Source: Cryptobacteroides sp934698975 (GTDB lineage: Bacteria; Bacteroidota; Bacteroidia; Bacteroidales; UBA932). From it: DNA of 64,000 nucleotides. The notes beneath the pieces are model-generated. The model was not told the origin of the DNA, made no database searches, and was given only the letters and a program-made list of their open reading frames with translations. Every line of letters starts with the position of its first letter. Position 1 is the stretch's first letter. Location of the stretch: positions 21,074 to 85,073 of the forward strand of contig CAKUVR010000010.1 of assembly GCA_934698975.1 (NCBI GenBank). Direction: 5' to 3'. Of this stretch, positions 62,268 to 64,000 are shown piece after piece. The position numbers and the translations under genes were made by a program.

Positions 62268-64000
62268 ATGACAGAGGACGGAAAGATAATCATCAAAGGA
62301 GCTAAGGTCAACAGCCTAAAGGACATCACTGTTGAGATTCCGAGGAACAAACTTGTGGTGGTGACCGGCATTTCCGGGTCAGGGAAGTCTTCATTGGCTT
62401 TCGACACGCTTTTCGCCGAAGGGCAGAGACGTTTCGCCGAGAGCTTGTCCTCTTATGCGCGACAGTTCCTGGGCAGGATGAGCAAGCCGGACGTGGAGTC
62501 CATAGAAGGCATCCCGCCGGCCATCGCGATCGAGCAGAAGGTCAATGTCAAGAATCCTCGCTCGACCGTCGCCACGACAACCGAAATCTACGACTACCTC
62601 CGCATAATCTTCGCCCGCATCGGCCGGACATATTCCCCGATCAGCGGCAAAGAGGTCAAATGCCACAGCGTCAATGACGTGATGGGCAGCATATTGAGCG
62701 GGGATTCCAAAACGGCGTATATTCTTGCAGACCTGAACTGGTCAGGCAGGGAGGACAAGGTCGAGTTGATGCTCCGCCTTAAGGAGGAGGGTTATTCCCG
62801 ATTCTTCGGTGATGACGGCATCATCCGTATCGAGGACATAATGAGGATGGCGGACAAAGGCGAATACCCTGAGCATCTGGATTTGCTGATCGACCGCCTC
62901 AAGCTTCCGGTTTTCAAGGAGTGTCTGCCATATTCGGAAGACGGCACACCGTGGTCGCAGAATGATTGGGAGGATCTCCAGACCAGGCTTCGCTCGTCGA
63001 TTGACACGGCATTCAGGGTGGGGGAGGGCAAACTCATCCTCAGAAAGGACAATTCTGTGGAGGAATATTCCAACCGCTTCGAACTTGACGGCATGACATT
63101 CCGCCAGCCTGATGAATATCTTTTCTCGTTCAACAGTCCTCTTGGAGCATGTCCTGTCTGCGGAGGGCTCGGAAAGATCATAGGGGTCAGCGAGGATCTC
63201 GTGATTCCGGACAAGACCAAAAGCATCTACGATGGAGCGATCGCTTGCTGGAAAGGGGAGTCTATGGGCTGGTTCAGGGATCATCTGATCAAGGTCGCAC
63301 CACGTTACGGGATTCCGATTTTCGAGCCGTATTGCAACCTGTCGCAGAAGGTCAAGGACATCATCTGGGATTCCCACAGCGTAGAGGGTGACGATGATTC
63401 ACTTGTCGGCATCAACGAGTTCTTCAAGTGGGTGGAGTCCCAAAGGTACAAGATTCAGTACAAGTATATGCTCAGCCGTTTCTCTGGCCGTACCACTTGT
63501 CACGCCTGCCACGGCACGAGGCTCCGCCCAGAGGCGTTGTACGTGAAAGTCGGCGGTAAGACGATAGCGGAGCTCCTTGACATGAACATTGATGAACTGC
63601 TGGATTTCTTCTCTTGCCTGAAATTGACTGACTATGAGACATCCATTGTCCGCAAGGCAGTAGAGGAGATAGTCTCACGCCTGAAATACATCAAGGATGT
63701 CGGTCTGGCGTACCTGACCTTGAGCCGAGCCTGCAACACCCTTTCCGGAGGAGAAAGCCAGAGAATCAATCTGGTTACGGCTTTGGGCAGCTCGCTGGTA
63801 GGCTCTATGTACATTCTGGACGAGCCGAGCATCGGCCTTCATCCCCGTGATACCGAGCGGCTTATCGGGGTTCTGCGCAAACTTCGCGACATTGGCAACA
63901 CACTCGTTGTGGTCGAGCACGACGAGGAGATCATCCGCGCGGCCGATGTGCTGATCGACATGGGACCGTACGCCGGAGTGAACGGCGGACAGATTGTCTT
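62268..64000 (+). CDS. uvrA: Excinuclease ABC subunit A, 3' end outside the window
   Basis: The first ~577 residues of UvrA, open to the window edge. ABC domain I starts with Walker A GISGSGKSSLAFDTLFAEGQ (~residue 33). It is followed by RRFAESLSSYARQFLG and the CPVCGGLG zinc knuckle, then CHACHGTRLRPEAL. The ABC signature LSGGESQRINL leads to Walker B YILDEPSIGLHPRD and VVEHDEE. It recognises DNA damage with UvrB in nucleotide-excision repair. This is the only clear housekeeping gene in the window and marks the edge of the accessory DNA. Confidence 0.96.
   Translation, partial: MTEDGKIIIKGAKVNSLKDITVEIPRNKLVVVTGISGSGKSSLAFDTLFAEGQRRFAESLSSYARQFLGRMSKPDVESIEGIPPAIAIEQKVNVKNPRSTVATTTEIYDYLRIIFARIGRTYSPISGKEVKCHSVNDVMGSILSGDSKTAYILADLNWSGREDKVELMLRLKEEGYSRFFGDDGIIRIEDIMRMADKGEYPEHLDLLIDRLKLPVFKECLPYSEDGTPWSQNDWEDLQTRLRSSIDTAFRVGEGKLILRKDNSVEEYSNRFELDGMTFRQPDEYLFSFNSPLGACPVCGGLGKIIGVSEDLVIPDKTKSIYDGAIACWKGESMGWFRDHLIKVAPRYGIPIFEPYCNLSQKVKDIIWDSHSVEGDDDSLVGINEFFKWVESQRYKIQYKYMLSRFSGRTTCHACHGTRLRPEALYVKVGGKTIAELLDMNIDELLDFFSCLKLTDYETSIVRKAVEEIVSRLKYIKDVGLAYLTLSRACNTLSGGESQRINLVTALGSSLVGSMYILDEPSIGLHPRDTERLIGVLRKLRDIGNTLVVVEHDEEIIRAADVLIDMGPYAGVNGGQIV

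Noticed and set aside
1..64000. CRISPR arrays, tRNA, rRNA, complete insertion sequences
   Set aside because: I saw no regularly spaced direct repeats, no cloverleaf-like or ribosomal sequence, and no transposase-like protein in any frame.

Overview
The window comes from a Bacteroidota genome, almost certainly order Bacteroidales. It has two SusC/SusD polysaccharide-utilisation loci with FecR anti-sigma and ECF sigma genes, BACON, DUF1735-like and DUF4988-like lipoproteins, several TAnnTTTG-type promoters, and few purine-rich ribosome-binding sites. Housekeeping DNA appears only at the right edge (uvrA, cut by the window end). Everything else is accessory: defence, regulation, glycan uptake and mobile remnants. 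All family names come from reading motifs, not from database searches.

Layout. (1) 1-11.4 kb, minus strand: a six-gene defence operon with tight gaps and one overlap. In transcription order it holds an N6-adenine methyltransferase-like M protein, a giant helicase-methyltransferase fusion, an AlbA_2/Schlafen-type regulator, an HNH nuclease, an 858-aa protein resembling DruH and an SF2 helicase resembling DruE, cut by the window start. (2) 11.5-15.6 kb, plus strand: a four-TM protein, a defence-type reverse transcriptase (YCDD) and a WG-repeat/ankyrin-like protein. (3) 15.6-26.6 kb: an HNH nuclease, an AAA+ ATPase, a sigma-70 family sigma factor, a macrodomain-type PARG, a toxin plus Panacea antitoxin pair and a 1222-aa RecQ-like helicase. 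Inverted copies of a ~120-bp palindromic element bracket this block. (4) 26.6-30.2 kb: four unrecognised proteins and an N-formylglutamate amidohydrolase-like enzyme. (5) 30.3-40.4 kb: PUL 1 (GH27 alpha-galactosidase, FecR, SusC, SusD, discoidin-type lipoprotein, ECF sigma). (6) 40.5-41.1 kb: a micro-operon of three tiny genes. (7) 41.9-55.2 kb: PUL 2, ending in a glycerophosphodiesterase and a GlpT-type transporter, bracketed by inverted ~260-bp repeats. (8) 55.5-58.2 kb: a Fic remnant, a RelB/PIN toxin-antitoxin pair and a tyrosine recombinase. (9) 58.4-61.3 kb: a large DUF4988-type surface lipoprotein. (10) A small unknown gene, then uvrA.

The most striking signal is a bipartite intergenic motif, GGTTGCGG (once GGTTGCGT) followed after exactly 16 bases by GTA. 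It occurs six times, always oriented towards an accessory gene: the 4-TM/RT pair, the WG-repeat protein, the PARG, two unknown genes and the formylglutamate-amidohydrolase-like gene. It does not resemble the ordinary promoter of this phylum. A sigma factor with an AAA+ ATPase beside it is encoded in the middle of the set. The working hypothesis is a dedicated sigma factor driving a dispersed regulon of defence and nucleotide/ADP-ribose-related genes. Two of these promoters also sit at the head of a duplicated ~200-bp leader that carries a conserved short reading frame.
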